Below, piece after piece: positions 1-10,000 of a stretch of DNA of 31,417 bases. Source of the DNA: MGBC163016 sp964649145 (GTDB lineage Bacteria; Actinomycetota; Coriobacteriia; Coriobacteriales; Eggerthellaceae). Both the position numbers and the translations under genes were made by a program. How positions within the stretch are numbered: position 1 is the stretch's first letter; each line of letters begins with the position of its first letter. The DNA lies in assembly GCA_964649145.1 (NCBI GenBank), contig CAZYOQ010000016.1, positions 1 through 31,417 on the forward strand, read 5' to 3'. The notes below the pieces were generated by a model that saw only the letters and a program-made list of their open reading frames with translations, was not told the origin of the DNA and did not search any database.

Positions 1-24
1 TGACTACAATTGAAGTGGAGTTAA

Positions 25-219
25 GTGGAACATATTTGGTACAGAAACGCTGCAGGTACCGCAAAAAGCGACGTGGTAACCACTAAAAGCACTGCGGTCG
101 CCGCACTTACCACCGCAGCACTTACTACCGCAGCCAATCCTATAAGTGCTGCACTTACCACCGCCGCCACCCCCGCAAAAGCCACAACTTTCGCAAACGC
201 TTCGAATCGAGATTCATGA
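25..219 (+). CDS. small Ala/Thr-rich ORF, doubtful
   Basis: This is a 64-residue open frame starting with GTG after a possible ribosome binding site (TGGAG, 4 nt upstream). It is not recognised. The middle is built from an Ala-Leu-Thr-Thr-Ala unit encoded by 15-bp DNA repeats at 103-117, 118-132 and 151-165. The spacings of the repeats (15 and 33 bp) are multiples of three and are in phase with this frame, which is the main argument that it is or was coding. It has no signal peptide or membrane segment. It stops 4 nt before the ATG of the acyl-CoA synthetase, so the two could be coupled. It could equally be a decayed 5' remnant or a chance ORF in a low-complexity stretch at the edge of the window. 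Confidence 0.25.
   Translation: MEHIWYRNAAGTAKSDVVTTKSTAVAALTTAALTTAANPISAALTTAATPAKATTFANASNRDS
103..165. repeat. three 15-bp direct repeats
   Basis: Copies of GCACTTACCACCGCA lie at 103-117, 118-132 (one mismatch) and 151-165 (one mismatch). The first two are in tandem and the third follows 18 bp later. All keep the same codon phase. Confidence 0.7.
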
Positions 220-223
220 CCAA

Positions 224-1852
224 ATGATCTCTTACTTCGAAAGCAGCGTTCGCATCAATCCTGACTCCTATTTTTTGGACTTCGTTATGGATGACGGATC
301 GCGTCTTTCCTACACTTACAGGCAAGCTAGGCTTATTTCGGCAGCTCTTGCTAGGCGCCTTTATGTTTCAGGTGTAAAATTCGGCGACGCTGTAATTATT
401 GATCTTCCAAATTGTCCAGAATTTGTCTTTTCGTTTATAGCATGCGCCTACGCTGGCCTTTCGATGGTTATGCTTGACCATACGCTTACCGAATCGGAAA
501 AGCTTTCTCGTATTTTGGAAGTCGAGCGATCTGGCATACATGCCTCCTGTCGTATCGATGAGGAATATGCAAGCGAGCTGCTAGGTGTTGTGCGCGATCT
601 TCCAGAAGATGATTCCCAGATTGTGAAATCCATTTTCGCAGGAGTCAGGCACAGCAGAGCGATCATGGGCGAAGACCAAGACATCGTGGATGACGTGGTT
701 CATTATGCTGAACGTGCCTCCCGCCTTCTGGACGATAGCGCGTGTGCATGCATAATATTTGTTGGCGGGAAATCTAAAAATGATACCCGTCGTGCAAGAA
801 AGGTTAAGGCGGTTCCTCTTTCGTGGGCCAACCTTGTTGAGGCGTCTGCTGCGGTAAACGATGCTATTGGGTCGGGGAAGATGAACCCTTCACAGGAGCG
901 CTTGCCGTTCAATTCGTTTTCGTCTCCTAACACAAGTTCCTCTTTTGATATCTCTCCTGAATGTATATGGCAATGCGTCCAAGATTTAGGGACGATTGGC
1001 GGTATACAGAGTCTTGTCCGCGCAATTATTGCTAAAGCTCCAATATATTTGTATGCCGAAAATTCCGCCGAATACATTTTGAACGACGCGGAAAGAACAG
1101 AGAATATGTTCATCGCGCTAGATGACGAGATGCTCCAAGACTTGCTAACAGTTGAGGAGTGGAGAGCAGATGCGCTTCTTCTTACAAGAAGCAGGCTTTC
1201 AAACTATAAGTGCGTACTGCTAGCCGACAATCGTAGAAACGCCAGAACAATCTATCGCGCTTATGATCTTGGTGCCCCAATATTTGCTTGTCACGGGCTT
1301 GTGGAGGCGGCGGGCATCGCTGCGATTATGCGCGTGACCTCGCGATATAGCGGTGGAGTTTTGCCTTTGGATGGCTACAGCCTTGAGATAATCGACCCAG
1401 ACGAAGATGGGTTTGGCAAATTAGCCTTGAGAGGCCCTGGGGTTTTCTCGGGGTATTTGAATTCGCAAACCGCTTTCACGGTCGACCACTATTTCATTAC
1501 AGAGGAACGTGCGGCATATATCAAAGGTTTCCTGTATTGGAAGCATCGCTCGGAAAACATGTTCGTGTCATGTGGGCAAAACATCTATCCTGTCGAGATT
1601 GCTGATGTTTTGCGTCACGTGCAAGGCGTTTCTGGCGTGCATGTTTTTGGGGTCAAAGACTCGCGTTGCGGCATGCTTCCTGTGGCTGCGATCGAGCGAT
1701 CTGACCCAACGCTTACCTCTGATGAAATAGCCAACATAACGCGCCAATGGTTTTCAAGCATTACGGTGCCAATAAGCATATTCGTCTTCGACCAACTGCC
1801 AAGAAATTCGAAAGGCAAGCTTGACAGGCCTGCTATCGAGGCTCTTTTTTAA
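224..1852 (+). CDS. degenerate acyl-CoA synthetase, MenE-like (ANL superfamily)
   Basis: The product is about 542 aa from the ATG at 224. The open frame reaches back to a GTG at 146, but that adds only a Pro-rich low-complexity stretch. The order of blocks follows AMP-forming acyl-CoA ligases: an N-terminal region with DGSRLSYTY, a central Gly-rich segment, HGLVE where the family has YGxTE, a GKLALRGPGVFSGY block, SCGQNIYPVEI (hinge and C-terminal domain), and a C-terminal SKGKLDR carrying the expected catalytic lysine. The overall pattern is closest to o-succinylbenzoate-CoA ligase (MenE). The ATP-binding P-loop is not normal: where the family has TSGTTGxPKG this protein reads VGGKSKNDTRRARK, and the usual TGD is TEE. 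ATP use may therefore be weak or lost. No other menaquinone gene is nearby, so the substrate is unknown. The ribosome binding site at 224 is weak. Confidence 0.7.
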   Translation: MISYFESSVRINPDSYFLDFVMDDGSRLSYTYRQARLISAALARRLYVSGVKFGDAVIIDLPNCPEFVFSFIACAYAGLSMVMLDHTLTESEKLSRILEVERSGIHASCRIDEEYASELLGVVRDLPEDDSQIVKSIFAGVRHSRAIMGEDQDIVDDVVHYAERASRLLDDSACACIIFVGGKSKNDTRRARKVKAVPLSWANLVEASAAVNDAIGSGKMNPSQERLPFNSFSSPNTSSSFDISPECIWQCVQDLGTIGGIQSLVRAIIAKAPIYLYAENSAEYILNDAERTENMFIALDDEMLQDLLTVEEWRADALLLTRSRLSNYKCVLLADNRRNARTIYRAYDLGAPIFACHGLVEAAGIAAIMRVTSRYSGGVLPLDGYSLEIIDPDEDGFGKLALRGPGVFSGYLNSQTAFTVDHYFITEERAAYIKGFLYWKHRSENMFVSCGQNIYPVEIADVLRHVQGVSGVHVFGVKDSRCGMLPVAAIERSDPTLTSDEIANITRQWFSSITVPISIFVFDQLPRNSKGKLDRPAIEALF

Positions 1853-1948
1853 GGCAATTCCCCCAATTAAACCTTTAAAGCCCTATTTTGCGTTTCCTTA
1901 TCGCTTAAGTGTTAAGGTATATGATCGAAAAATCAGAAGGGAAAATTC

Positions 1949-3931
1949 ATGGGGCTTACGCGTAAGCAATGGATGATGCTTGTCGTCATCGTTGTTGGTA
2001 CATTTGTGACTATTCTTAATCAAACACTGGTAACGCCGGCGCTTCCATCAATCATGGAAGATACCGGGGTTGATGCTGCCACAGGGCAGTGGCTTACAAC
2101 TGGGTTCACTTTGGTGAACGCGATCATGATTCCTATTACCGCCTATCTTCAAGATCGCTTCAGTGTGAAAAAACTATTCGTCTTTTCGATGGGCGTCTTT
2201 TGTGTGGGTTCGGCATTATGCGCGTGGGGGCCAAGTTTTTCTGTTTTGCTGTTGGGACGTCTAGTTCAGGCAATAGGCGCTGGCATTTTGATGCCCATGT
2301 CTATGACGGTTCTTCTTATGACCTTCCCAGTTGAGCGCAGAGGTTCTGCAATGGGTATTTTCGGGCTTATCATCGCATTTGCCCCTGCTATTGGACCAAC
2401 TGTTGCAGGCGTTGTTGTAGATATCGCCAGTTGGCACATTTTGTTTGCCGTAATCACGGTTCTTGTACTTGCAGTTATCTTGCTCGCTTCGATTCTGATT
2501 CCAAAAGATTCCAAAGAAGGCTTGGCAGATACCTCGCTTGACCCGCTTTCGGTTGTGCTTTCCACACTTGGCTTCGGCGGGCTTTTATATGGTTTTTCGG
2601 CATTTGGGTCGACCGGTTTCAGTATTGTCACTGTTGTGATCACCGTCATCGGGGCTGTTTGCGTAGTGTGGTTCTTTATTCGCCAGACTAAGCTTGAAGT
2701 TCCGATGCTGCGCGTGCGCATCCTTTATAACAGGAGCTTTCTGATTGCCACGATAATTGGCATGCTTGTACAGGCTTCTCTTTTGGCTGGGCCTGTGCTT
2801 ATGCCTATATATGTGCAGAACTTGCTAGGTCAACCTGCAACTATGTCGGGGCTTATCGTCATGCCGGGGGCTATTGTCATGGGGATAATGAACCCTATAG
2901 CCGGCAAGATCTTCGACAAGCATGGGCCTCGCGCTATGGGGATAGTTGGCATGGTTATCTTGCTTATCACAACCTGCTGTTTTGGTTTTGTGGGTTTGAA
3001 TACCTCCCTTGTTACCTTGACCGTGCTTTTCACAATTCGCATGTTTGCCATGTCTATTATCAATATGCCTATTACCACATGGGGTATGAACGCGCTTGAC
3101 AATAAGCTGATGAACCATGGCACATCTATCAACAATACTTTGCGACAAGTTGCAGGCTCTTTAGGCACGGCCATAGTCGTTTCTGTGTATACGATTATTG
3201 GTGGGGTTCTTGCAGAATCTGCCGGAGCGCAGCAGGCTTTGATGAGCGGCTTTAATGCAGCGTTTTTTGTATGCAGCGCGATGGTCTTAGTTGGCCTTGT
3301 TCTTACACTTGTGTTCGTTAAAGGTAAGCCTGGCACGATAGAGTCTCTTGGCGAAGAGCCGCGCGAGGGTTCAGACTATGCGGGTGCCGAAGCTAATAAA
3401 CTTTTGCTCACTAACATCATGAAGAAGGATGTTTATGCACTTAACGCCACGCAAACCGTCAAAGAGGCCATGCAGCTATTCATTGATCGAGGAATAAGCG
3501 CTTGTCCGATCATTAATGATGAAGGCGATCCTGTTGGGTTCATATCAGACGGTGATATCCTGAAGAATTTAGCAAAGCAGTCGGGAAACTACACCGACTC
3601 TGTTGCCTTAATAGCAACGTATGTCATGGACGATCGTGCCTATAGCGACAAGCTCGATAGCATTATGGACTTGCCTGTATCGGCAATAGGAGTCAAAAAT
3701 CTCATTGGCGTGAATGTTCATTCCGAGATAGATGAGGTGTGCCGCGTTCTTTCCGAGTTCCATTTGAAGAAAGTACCTGTTCTTGACCAGGGTAAGATTT
3801 GCGGCGTCATAAACAGAAGCGATGTAACTCGCTATTCCATGGAGGTGTATCTTAAAGGCCACGGCGAAAAAGCGCTCGCCGGAGAAGATAGCGGCGAGCA
3901 GGACAATCGCGTCTTGGAATCCAAGGCTTGA
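1949..3931 (+). CDS. MFS drug:H+ antiporter (DHA2/EmrB-like) fused to tandem CBS domains
   Basis: This 660-aa membrane protein has an N-terminal half typical of the 14-TM DHA2 family. The first helix carries NQTLVTPALPSI, followed by QWLTTGFTLVNAI, the loop-2 motif QDRFSVKKLF, GRLVQAIGAGILMP, and the antiporter-type segment GLIIAFAPAIGPTVAGV in TM5. Membrane helices end near residue 455. After a short linker, two CBS domains follow at roughly residues 480-540 and 555-640 (NIMKKDVYALNATQTVKEAM; then KKVPVLDQGKICGVINRSDV). CBS pairs normally bind adenine nucleotides, so exporter activity may respond to energy state; this is inferred. EmrB-type proteins are usually about 480-520 aa and lack CBS domains. 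The start is supported by AAGGGA 9 nt upstream. The exported substrate cannot be read from the sequence. Confidence 0.88.
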   Translation: MGLTRKQWMMLVVIVVGTFVTILNQTLVTPALPSIMEDTGVDAATGQWLTTGFTLVNAIMIPITAYLQDRFSVKKLFVFSMGVFCVGSALCAWGPSFSVLLLGRLVQAIGAGILMPMSMTVLLMTFPVERRGSAMGIFGLIIAFAPAIGPTVAGVVVDIASWHILFAVITVLVLAVILLASILIPKDSKEGLADTSLDPLSVVLSTLGFGGLLYGFSAFGSTGFSIVTVVITVIGAVCVVWFFIRQTKLEVPMLRVRILYNRSFLIATIIGMLVQASLLAGPVLMPIYVQNLLGQPATMSGLIVMPGAIVMGIMNPIAGKIFDKHGPRAMGIVGMVILLITTCCFGFVGLNTSLVTLTVLFTIRMFAMSIINMPITTWGMNALDNKLMNHGTSINNTLRQVAGSLGTAIVVSVYTIIGGVLAESAGAQQALMSGFNAAFFVCSAMVLVGLVLTLVFVKGKPGTIESLGEEPREGSDYAGAEANKLLLTNIMKKDVYALNATQTVKEAMQLFIDRGISACPIINDEGDPVGFISDGDILKNLAKQSGNYTDSVALIATYVMDDRAYSDKLDSIMDLPVSAIGVKNLIGVNVHSEIDEVCRVLSEFHLKKVPVLDQGKICGVINRSDVTRYSMEVYLKGHGEKALAGEDSGEQDNRVLESKA

Positions 3932-4061
3932 TAATTGAGTAATTTAATTGGGTGATTTTAATAGGAGACTTTGTATAGGCGCTTGCACTTATTTTTTACC
4001 CAAGAGCCCTGTGCTGTCATATCATTTGTATCTATCATGAAATATCGATTTAGGAAAGAAA

Positions 4062-5399
4062 ATGCCTGAGTGGCTTGGTATAGCGATTAGCCTTGTGCTA
4101 GTGGTTCTATTCTTGGCGATGAACGCTTTTTTTGTGATTGCGGAATTCGCTCTCGTGCGCGTTAGGAAATCTCAGCTTGAGGTTTCTGTGTCTGAGGGAA
4201 AACGCGGCGCGGCAAATGCGCTTAAGGTCGCAAACGAAGTGAACTCTTACCTTTCAGCGTGCCAACTTGGAATCACATTGGCATCCCTTGCTCTGGGCTG
4301 GTTAGGCGAACCTGTTTTCGCCGAGCTAATTCGCCCCTTATTCGAATTATTTGGCGCACCAGAGGCTGTAATTGCTGTATGTGCGGTGGCAATTGGGTAT
4401 TTTATTATGACGACTTTGCATGTTGTCGTAGGAGAACTAATCCCGAAGTCGATCGCTATCTTTTCCACCGAAAAATATGCGCTTGCAACGGCTGGCCCTC
4501 TTATCGTTTTCTTCCGCGTGACATATCCCATCATGTGGCTTTTCAATACGATAACAAACGGAGTTGTAAAGCTTTTAGGTCATGATCCTGCTAACGAGCA
4601 TGAGGTATATACGGGTGATGAGATAAAACTTTTGATCGATGAGTCTACCGAGAGCGGGTTTATCGACCCAGATCAAAACGAATTTGTAGACAACATTCTT
4701 GATTTGGGGGATAAGGACGCTGAATCCATCATGACCCCGCGTACAGATGTCGTTTTCATCGATCTAAACGATACTATCGAAGAGAATTTGAATTCCATGC
4801 ACACACACAAGTACACTCGCTACCCTGTGTGCAGGGAAAGCCCAGATCACGTCCTAGGTTTTGTACATATTAAGGATATGTATAGCATGCTGCCAGATAC
4901 CCCAATGGAAAACTGGAAGATTCGCGAACTTCCGGCTGTTCCCGAAACAACTGGTATTGCCCACCTTATTGATGTGCTTCAAGAAGAGCGTACCGAGATT
5001 TGTCTTGTTGTTGATGAACATGGCGGCACTGCTGGAATAGTTACGCTTTCAGATGTGATGGAACAGATTGTTGGTCGTATGGATGACGAGTACCGTCATG
5101 AGGCCGACGACGAGGTCGTTGAACTTGACGATGGAACCATGATCATTGACGGCAGCATATCGACCGACGAGCTTTCAGAGCTTCTTGGATTTGAACCGAA
5201 GGGTGCCGATAAGGTTGAGACTGCGGCGGGTCTTGTAATGATGATTATGGACAAGATTCCTCAGGTAGGCGAATCGTGTGAGGTTCATTTCGAGAACCTC
5301 TCACAAAAGACAGACGCTCTATTTACTGTTGTCGAGATGGACAGGCTCAGAGTTGATAAGATAGCTCTTGAGATAAAACGCGTCGAAAATGACGAATAG
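4062..5399 (+). CDS. CNNM/CorC-family membrane protein (DUF21-CBS-CorC_HlyC)
   Basis: The 445-aa product has the full three-part architecture. A DUF21 transmembrane domain spans about residues 1-190, with a first helix from residue 5 and the motif NAFFVIAEFALVRVRKSQL. A CBS pair follows at about 205-335, opening with IMTPRTDVVFID (Met at residue 224) and ending in VVDEHGGTAGIVTLSDVMEQIVG. A CorC_HlyC domain lies at about 345-435. Such proteins are linked to Mg2+/Co2+ efflux or sodium-coupled Mg2+ transport, although many are annotated only as hemolysin-like. The ATG is preceded by AGGAAAG at good spacing. It lies 130 bp after the MFS-CBS gene on the same strand. The window also carries a CorA channel at 24 kb, but the two genes are not linked. 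Confidence 0.9.
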   Translation: MPEWLGIAISLVLVVLFLAMNAFFVIAEFALVRVRKSQLEVSVSEGKRGAANALKVANEVNSYLSACQLGITLASLALGWLGEPVFAELIRPLFELFGAPEAVIAVCAVAIGYFIMTTLHVVVGELIPKSIAIFSTEKYALATAGPLIVFFRVTYPIMWLFNTITNGVVKLLGHDPANEHEVYTGDEIKLLIDESTESGFIDPDQNEFVDNILDLGDKDAESIMTPRTDVVFIDLNDTIEENLNSMHTHKYTRYPVCRESPDHVLGFVHIKDMYSMLPDTPMENWKIRELPAVPETTGIAHLIDVLQEERTEICLVVDEHGGTAGIVTLSDVMEQIVGRMDDEYRHEADDEVVELDDGTMIIDGSISTDELSELLGFEPKGADKVETAAGLVMMIMDKIPQVGESCEVHFENLSQKTDALFTVVEMDRLRVDKIALEIKRVENDE

Positions 5400-5448
5400 A
5401 TGCTAATTAGGCAAGCTCTGCCTATTGTCAATTATTTAGGGGGTTATC

Positions 5449-6309
5449 TTGAGAAAGCCAGACTACCAGGGAAAAGTGCGCGACATCTACGATTTGGACG
5501 GGGAGCTTTTGTTGGTTGCTACCGATAGAATCTCTGCCTTTGACTATATTTTGCCTGATGAAATTCCCCACAAAGGTCAAGTGCTAACTCAGCTCTCTGT
5601 TTTTTGGTTTGAAATGCTTGAAGGCGTTGTGGAAAACCATTTGATTTCGGCAGACGTGAAAGACTTGCCTGCCGAATTTCAAGACGATGCCGACTACCTT
5701 CGCGGCCGTTTCATGCTTGTTCGCAAGGCCGAGATGTTTCCCATTGAGTGCATTGTGCGCGGATATTTGGCAGGAAGTGGCCTTGCTGAATACGAGAAAA
5801 AATCCACCGTGTGTGGAATCGAGCTTCCAAGTGGACTCGAGAATTCAAGCAAGCTTCCACATTCCATTTTCACACCCTCTACCAAGGCCGAAATAGGCGA
5901 CCACGACGAAAACATTTCGTTTGAACGCGCAGCCGAGATAATCGGCGAGGATGACGCTAGTGAGCTTCAAAGATTGTCCCTTCAAATTTATGACACTGCA
6001 TCTCAATATGCGCTTGACCGAGGAATAATAATCGCCGACACCAAGTTCGAGTTTGGTCGCTTCGACGGCAAGATAGTCTTAGGCGACGAAGTATTGACTC
6101 CTGACTCTTCGAGGTTCTGGTCTCTAGATGATTACAAGCCGGGAAGAAGCCAGGCGTCATTCGACAAACAGTATGTACGCGATTGGCTTTCTGCCAACTG
6201 GGACAAAACGGGCGAGCCTCCCCATCTTCCAGCCGATGTGATTGAAAACACTTCAAAGAAATACATTCAAGCCTACGAGTCGATAGTCGGAAAGGCTTTC
6301 AATTTCTAA
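5449..6309 (+). CDS. purC: phosphoribosylaminoimidazole-succinocarboxamide synthase
   Basis: SAICAR synthetase joins aspartate to CAIR with ATP in de novo purine synthesis. Visible signatures are GKVRDIYDL near the N-terminus (nucleotide-binding strand), LLVATDRISAFD, HKGQVLTQLS, and further on MFPIECIVRGYLAGSG and DTKFEFG, which resembles the longer yeast/actinobacterial PurC type. The 286-aa length fits. The start codon is TTG, supported by a strong AGGGGG ribosome binding site 5 nt upstream; no ATG is available at a sensible place. It lies 49 nt after the CorC-like gene, so read-through is possible. purL follows on the same strand after one small gene. No purine riboswitch is seen in the short upstream gap. 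Confidence 0.95.
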   Translation: MRKPDYQGKVRDIYDLDGELLLVATDRISAFDYILPDEIPHKGQVLTQLSVFWFEMLEGVVENHLISADVKDLPAEFQDDADYLRGRFMLVRKAEMFPIECIVRGYLAGSGLAEYEKKSTVCGIELPSGLENSSKLPHSIFTPSTKAEIGDHDENISFERAAEIIGEDDASELQRLSLQIYDTASQYALDRGIIIADTKFEFGRFDGKIVLGDEVLTPDSSRFWSLDDYKPGRSQASFDKQYVRDWLSANWDKTGEPPHLPADVIENTSKKYIQAYESIVGKAFNF

Positions 6310-6444
6310 GCTTGGCGCGCAGTAAGAAAGCTTCAAAGGTAAAAGTGTTTTGAGCTAAGTACCACGCCACTCGTTCTTGCGTGAATTGAAGTAGAATATT
6401 CGCTTGTACGATATCGAATATAAAAGCACCGAAAGAGGTTCGTT

Positions 6445-6963
6445 TTGAGCCGTAGAAACCCGATGAACGATCGCTACCAGCGCGACGGACACCATGGAAA
6501 CACCCGAAAAAGTGCCGCATCCGCTAAACCTAAGGCTAAGGCGGCTGCATCTGTGACGTATAGTTCACCAAAGAAAACCCCTAAAGAGCGCAAGGCTGAA
6601 CTCAAACAGGCTCGCAGAGAGGAATCTGAACGACAGCGCGAACTAGACAAAAAGTATTACAAGCCTGACACCGAGCGCTACAAAAAGCTAAGGCGGCTTT
6701 GGTGGGTTTTGTTGGCTCTTGCGATTATAGGCGCTGTGGGATCATGGCTGCTTCGCCAAGTTGAGCCTGCATGGCTGTCATTTGGCTGTTTGATTTGTGC
6801 CTACATCTGCATAATTGCAGCATTCGTTGTGGATTTTTCGAAAATCAGGAAAGAGCGCAAAGCTTATCAAACGCGTATGCTTGCACTAGAGGCGCAGCAA
6901 GCCAAGCAGGCTAAAAAGGAAGAAGCGTCTGCAAAGTCGAAATCGAATAATCATAAGAAATAG
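6445..6963 (+). CDS. small Lys/Arg-rich two-TM membrane protein, unknown function
   Basis: This 172-aa protein is not recognised. It has a very basic, polar N-terminal region (about residues 1-85, many Lys, Arg and Ala, with KKTPKERKAELKQARREES suggesting a charged helix). Two predicted membrane helices follow at about 90-110 (LWWVLLALAIIGAVGSWLL) and 114-136 (WLSFGCLICAYICIIAAFVV). A basic, Ala/Gln/Lys-rich tail of possible coiled-coil character ends in NNHKK. The start is a TTG with GAAAGAGG 6 nt upstream; an ATG 18 nt downstream is an alternative. It sits between purC and purL, 58 nt before purL, but nothing links it to purine synthesis. Confidence 0.7.
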   Translation: MSRRNPMNDRYQRDGHHGNTRKSAASAKPKAKAAASVTYSSPKKTPKERKAELKQARREESERQRELDKKYYKPDTERYKKLRRLWWVLLALAIIGAVGSWLLRQVEPAWLSFGCLICAYICIIAAFVVDFSKIRKERKAYQTRMLALEAQQAKQAKKEEASAKSKSNNHKK

Positions 6964-7021
6964 GTGCCAGCCAACGGCCTTAACTTTCTTGACACGTTTC
7001 GCTTGAGAAGGGAACTCACGC

Positions 7022-10000
7022 ATGGTAAAGCAAGTTTTTGTGGAAAAGAAGCCTGAGTTCGAGGTCGAGGCAAAACAGCTTTATACAGAACTTCACGATA
7101 TAGTTGGCATAAGCCAGCTTGAAGGCCTGCGTGTGATCAAGCGCTACGACGTGGAAGATCTATCAGACGATCTTTTCCAAGAGGCAGTTGTTAGTGTATT
7201 TAGCGAGCCTTCTACAGATAATGTCGCATTTGATTTTGAAAGCCTTGTTTCTAGTGGCGGGATTCATGGGGCTGGGCTCCAGGATCATGTCGAGCAGGCG
7301 AGTGGCTTACAGGCAGCAGGCTCTCAAACAGCCGACTCTCAAGCAACTGGGTTCCAAAAAATTCTTGCAGTTGAATACCTTCCCGGGCAGTTCGATCAGC
7401 GAGCCGATTCTGCAGCTGAGTGTATCCAGCTAATATCCCAAGGCGAGCGTCCCTTGGTGAAAAGCTCAACTATATATGTTCTCGAGGGCAATATTGACGA
7501 AAGTCAAATAACGCAGATCAAAAATTACCTGATAAACCCCGTAGAGGCACGTGAGGCGTCGCTTGAAATTCCAGATACACTTGCCCAAGTTTACCCCGAC
7601 CCAGACCCAGTAGAGGTTCTTCTAGGGTTCGACTTACTTGACGAGGACGCCCTTACAAGTTTTATTGCCAATCGCGGTCTTGCAATGGATTTGGCCGATA
7701 TAAAGTTTTGCCAGCAATACTTCCGTGAGGAGGGAAGGCCTCCAACAATCACGGAAATCAAGATGATAGATACTTATTGGTCTGACCATTGCAGGCATAC
7801 AACCTTCGGGACGATTTTAGATGACATAGAGATAGCTGATGTTAATGTACAGGCCGCATTCGATAAATATCTTGAAATTAGGAAAGAGCTTGGCCGCGAA
7901 AATCGCAATATCTGCCTTATGGATATGGGAACGATTGGTGCCAAATACCTTGCATCTAAAGGTATCTTGACTGGCCTGGACGAATCCGAGGAAATAAATG
8001 CCTGCACGGTGAAGGTCAAAGTTGACGTTCGAGGCGAGCAGCAAGATTGGCTCTACCTGTTCAAGAATGAGACCCACAACCATCCAACCGAAATTGAGCC
8101 TTTTGGTGGTGCAGCAACTTGTCTTGGTGGCGCGATTCGAGACCCTCTGTCTGGTCGCAGCTATGTATATCAGGCTATGCGCGTCACTGGTGCAGCCGAC
8201 CCAACGGTTCCGGTTTCGCAGACGATCCCAGGCAAGCTTCCGCAGCGAAAGATCGTAACTTCTGCTGCGCAGGGTTATTCCTCATACGGCAATCAGATAG
8301 GTCTTGCCACCGGACAGGTAAACGAGATATATCACCCTGGCTATGCTGCAAAGCGAATGGAGATCGGTGCAGTTGTTGGGGCAACACCTGCAAGCGATGT
8401 GCGGCGCGAGACTCCAGCTCCAGGAGATGTCGTGGTGCTTGTAGGAGGTCGAACCGGGCGCGATGGCATTGGGGGTGCAACCGGGTCTTCCAAGGCACAC
8501 ACCCAAGGCTCTCTTGTTTCTTGTGGTGCGGAAGTACAAAAAGGCAACCCTCCTATGGAGCGCAAAATACAGCGCCTTTTCCGCAATTCCGAAGCTTGCA
8601 GGATGATCAAGCGCTGTAACGATTTCGGCGCGGGAGGTGTGTCTGTTGCGATTGGAGAGCTTGCTGACGGGTTGGATATCGACCTTGATGCGGTTCCTAG
8701 GAAATACGAGGGTTTAGACGGCACAGAAATTGCCATCTCTGAAAGCCAAGAGCGTATGGCTGTTGCTCTTGCACCCGAAGATGTGGATGCATTTGTTCGC
8801 CTTGCGACGGCTGAAAATCTTGAAGCCACGCCTGTTGCAACCGTAACAGAAGAGCCTCGTGTGCGAATGACCTGGCGAGGGGACACTATCGTTGACGTTT
8901 CGCGCGCTTTCCTCGCAAGCAATGGGGCGCCAAAGCACCAGCGGGTAAAGGTAGACGCCCAAATTATGGATGCAATTTCGTGCGAAAGCGCAATTAAGTG
9001 CGATACCAATGCCGCAAGCGTTAGCATAACAAATCGCTTCAAGCAGCTTCTTAGCGATATAAACGTGGCTTCCAACAAAGGGCTTGCAGAACGATTCGAC
9101 TCCACGATTGGTGCTGCAACCGTGCTTATGCCTTTCGGTGGTAAAAGGCAGCTTACCCCTGCTTGCGCAATGGTCGCAAAGCTTCCGGTTCTTGGCGGTG
9201 ATACGTGCACAGTAAGCGGGCTTTCCTGGGGCTTTAACCCCTATATTTCTAAGAACAGCCAGTACGAAGGCGCATATCTGGCGGTACTTGAAAGCGTTGC
9301 GAAACTTGTTGCGACGGGCTTTAGAAGACGTGATATCTATCTTACTTTCCAGGAGTATTTCGAGAAGCTTCGAACAGACCCTCATCGTTGGGGAAAGCCG
9401 GTAGCGTCGGTTCTTGGTGCATTGATGGCGCAGGTGGATTTCGAGGTTGGCGCCATTGGTGGAAAAGACTCTATGTCGGGAACATTCGAAGACCTTGACG
9501 TGCCGCCTACTCTCGTGAGTTTTGCGACAGCACTTGGAAATATCGATTGTATTACCTCGCCGGAATTTAAGTTGGCTGGGCATAAAGTCATTTTAATCGA
9601 GCCCATGCTCCCAGAGAAATCTCCAGATGAATACGGTTCAGGTCTGATTCCCGACGCCGAGTCGTCAAAAGAGGCAATGCGCTTGGTCGAGTCGCTTATC
9701 GAGAGCGGGCATGCTTGCGCTGTTTCAACTCCAGGTTATGGCGGTCTTGCCGAAGCGCTGTTTAAGATGTGCTTAGGAAATGCTATTGGCTTCAACTTAG
9801 AGCCCGAGACGCTAGATTGTCGATACGAAGGGCTTTTCTCATACGATTACGGTGCGTTTATCGTCGAGTTAGATGACGCGGCCTTCGCTGAGCTTTTCGT
9901 TGAAGCAGCTCCTGCAAATGTTCACTGTCGGATATTAGGGGAGACAAGACCTGAATACAAGCTTGAATTCCCGGAGGAAACTGTCGATTTGGCCGAGCTT

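Noticed and set aside
8341..9583. Two 289-codon open frames on the minus strand inside purL (8341-9210 and 8714-9583).
   Set aside because: They lie opposite well-conserved PurL domains, have no ribosome binding sites and no recognisable protein pattern; they are shadows of codon bias.
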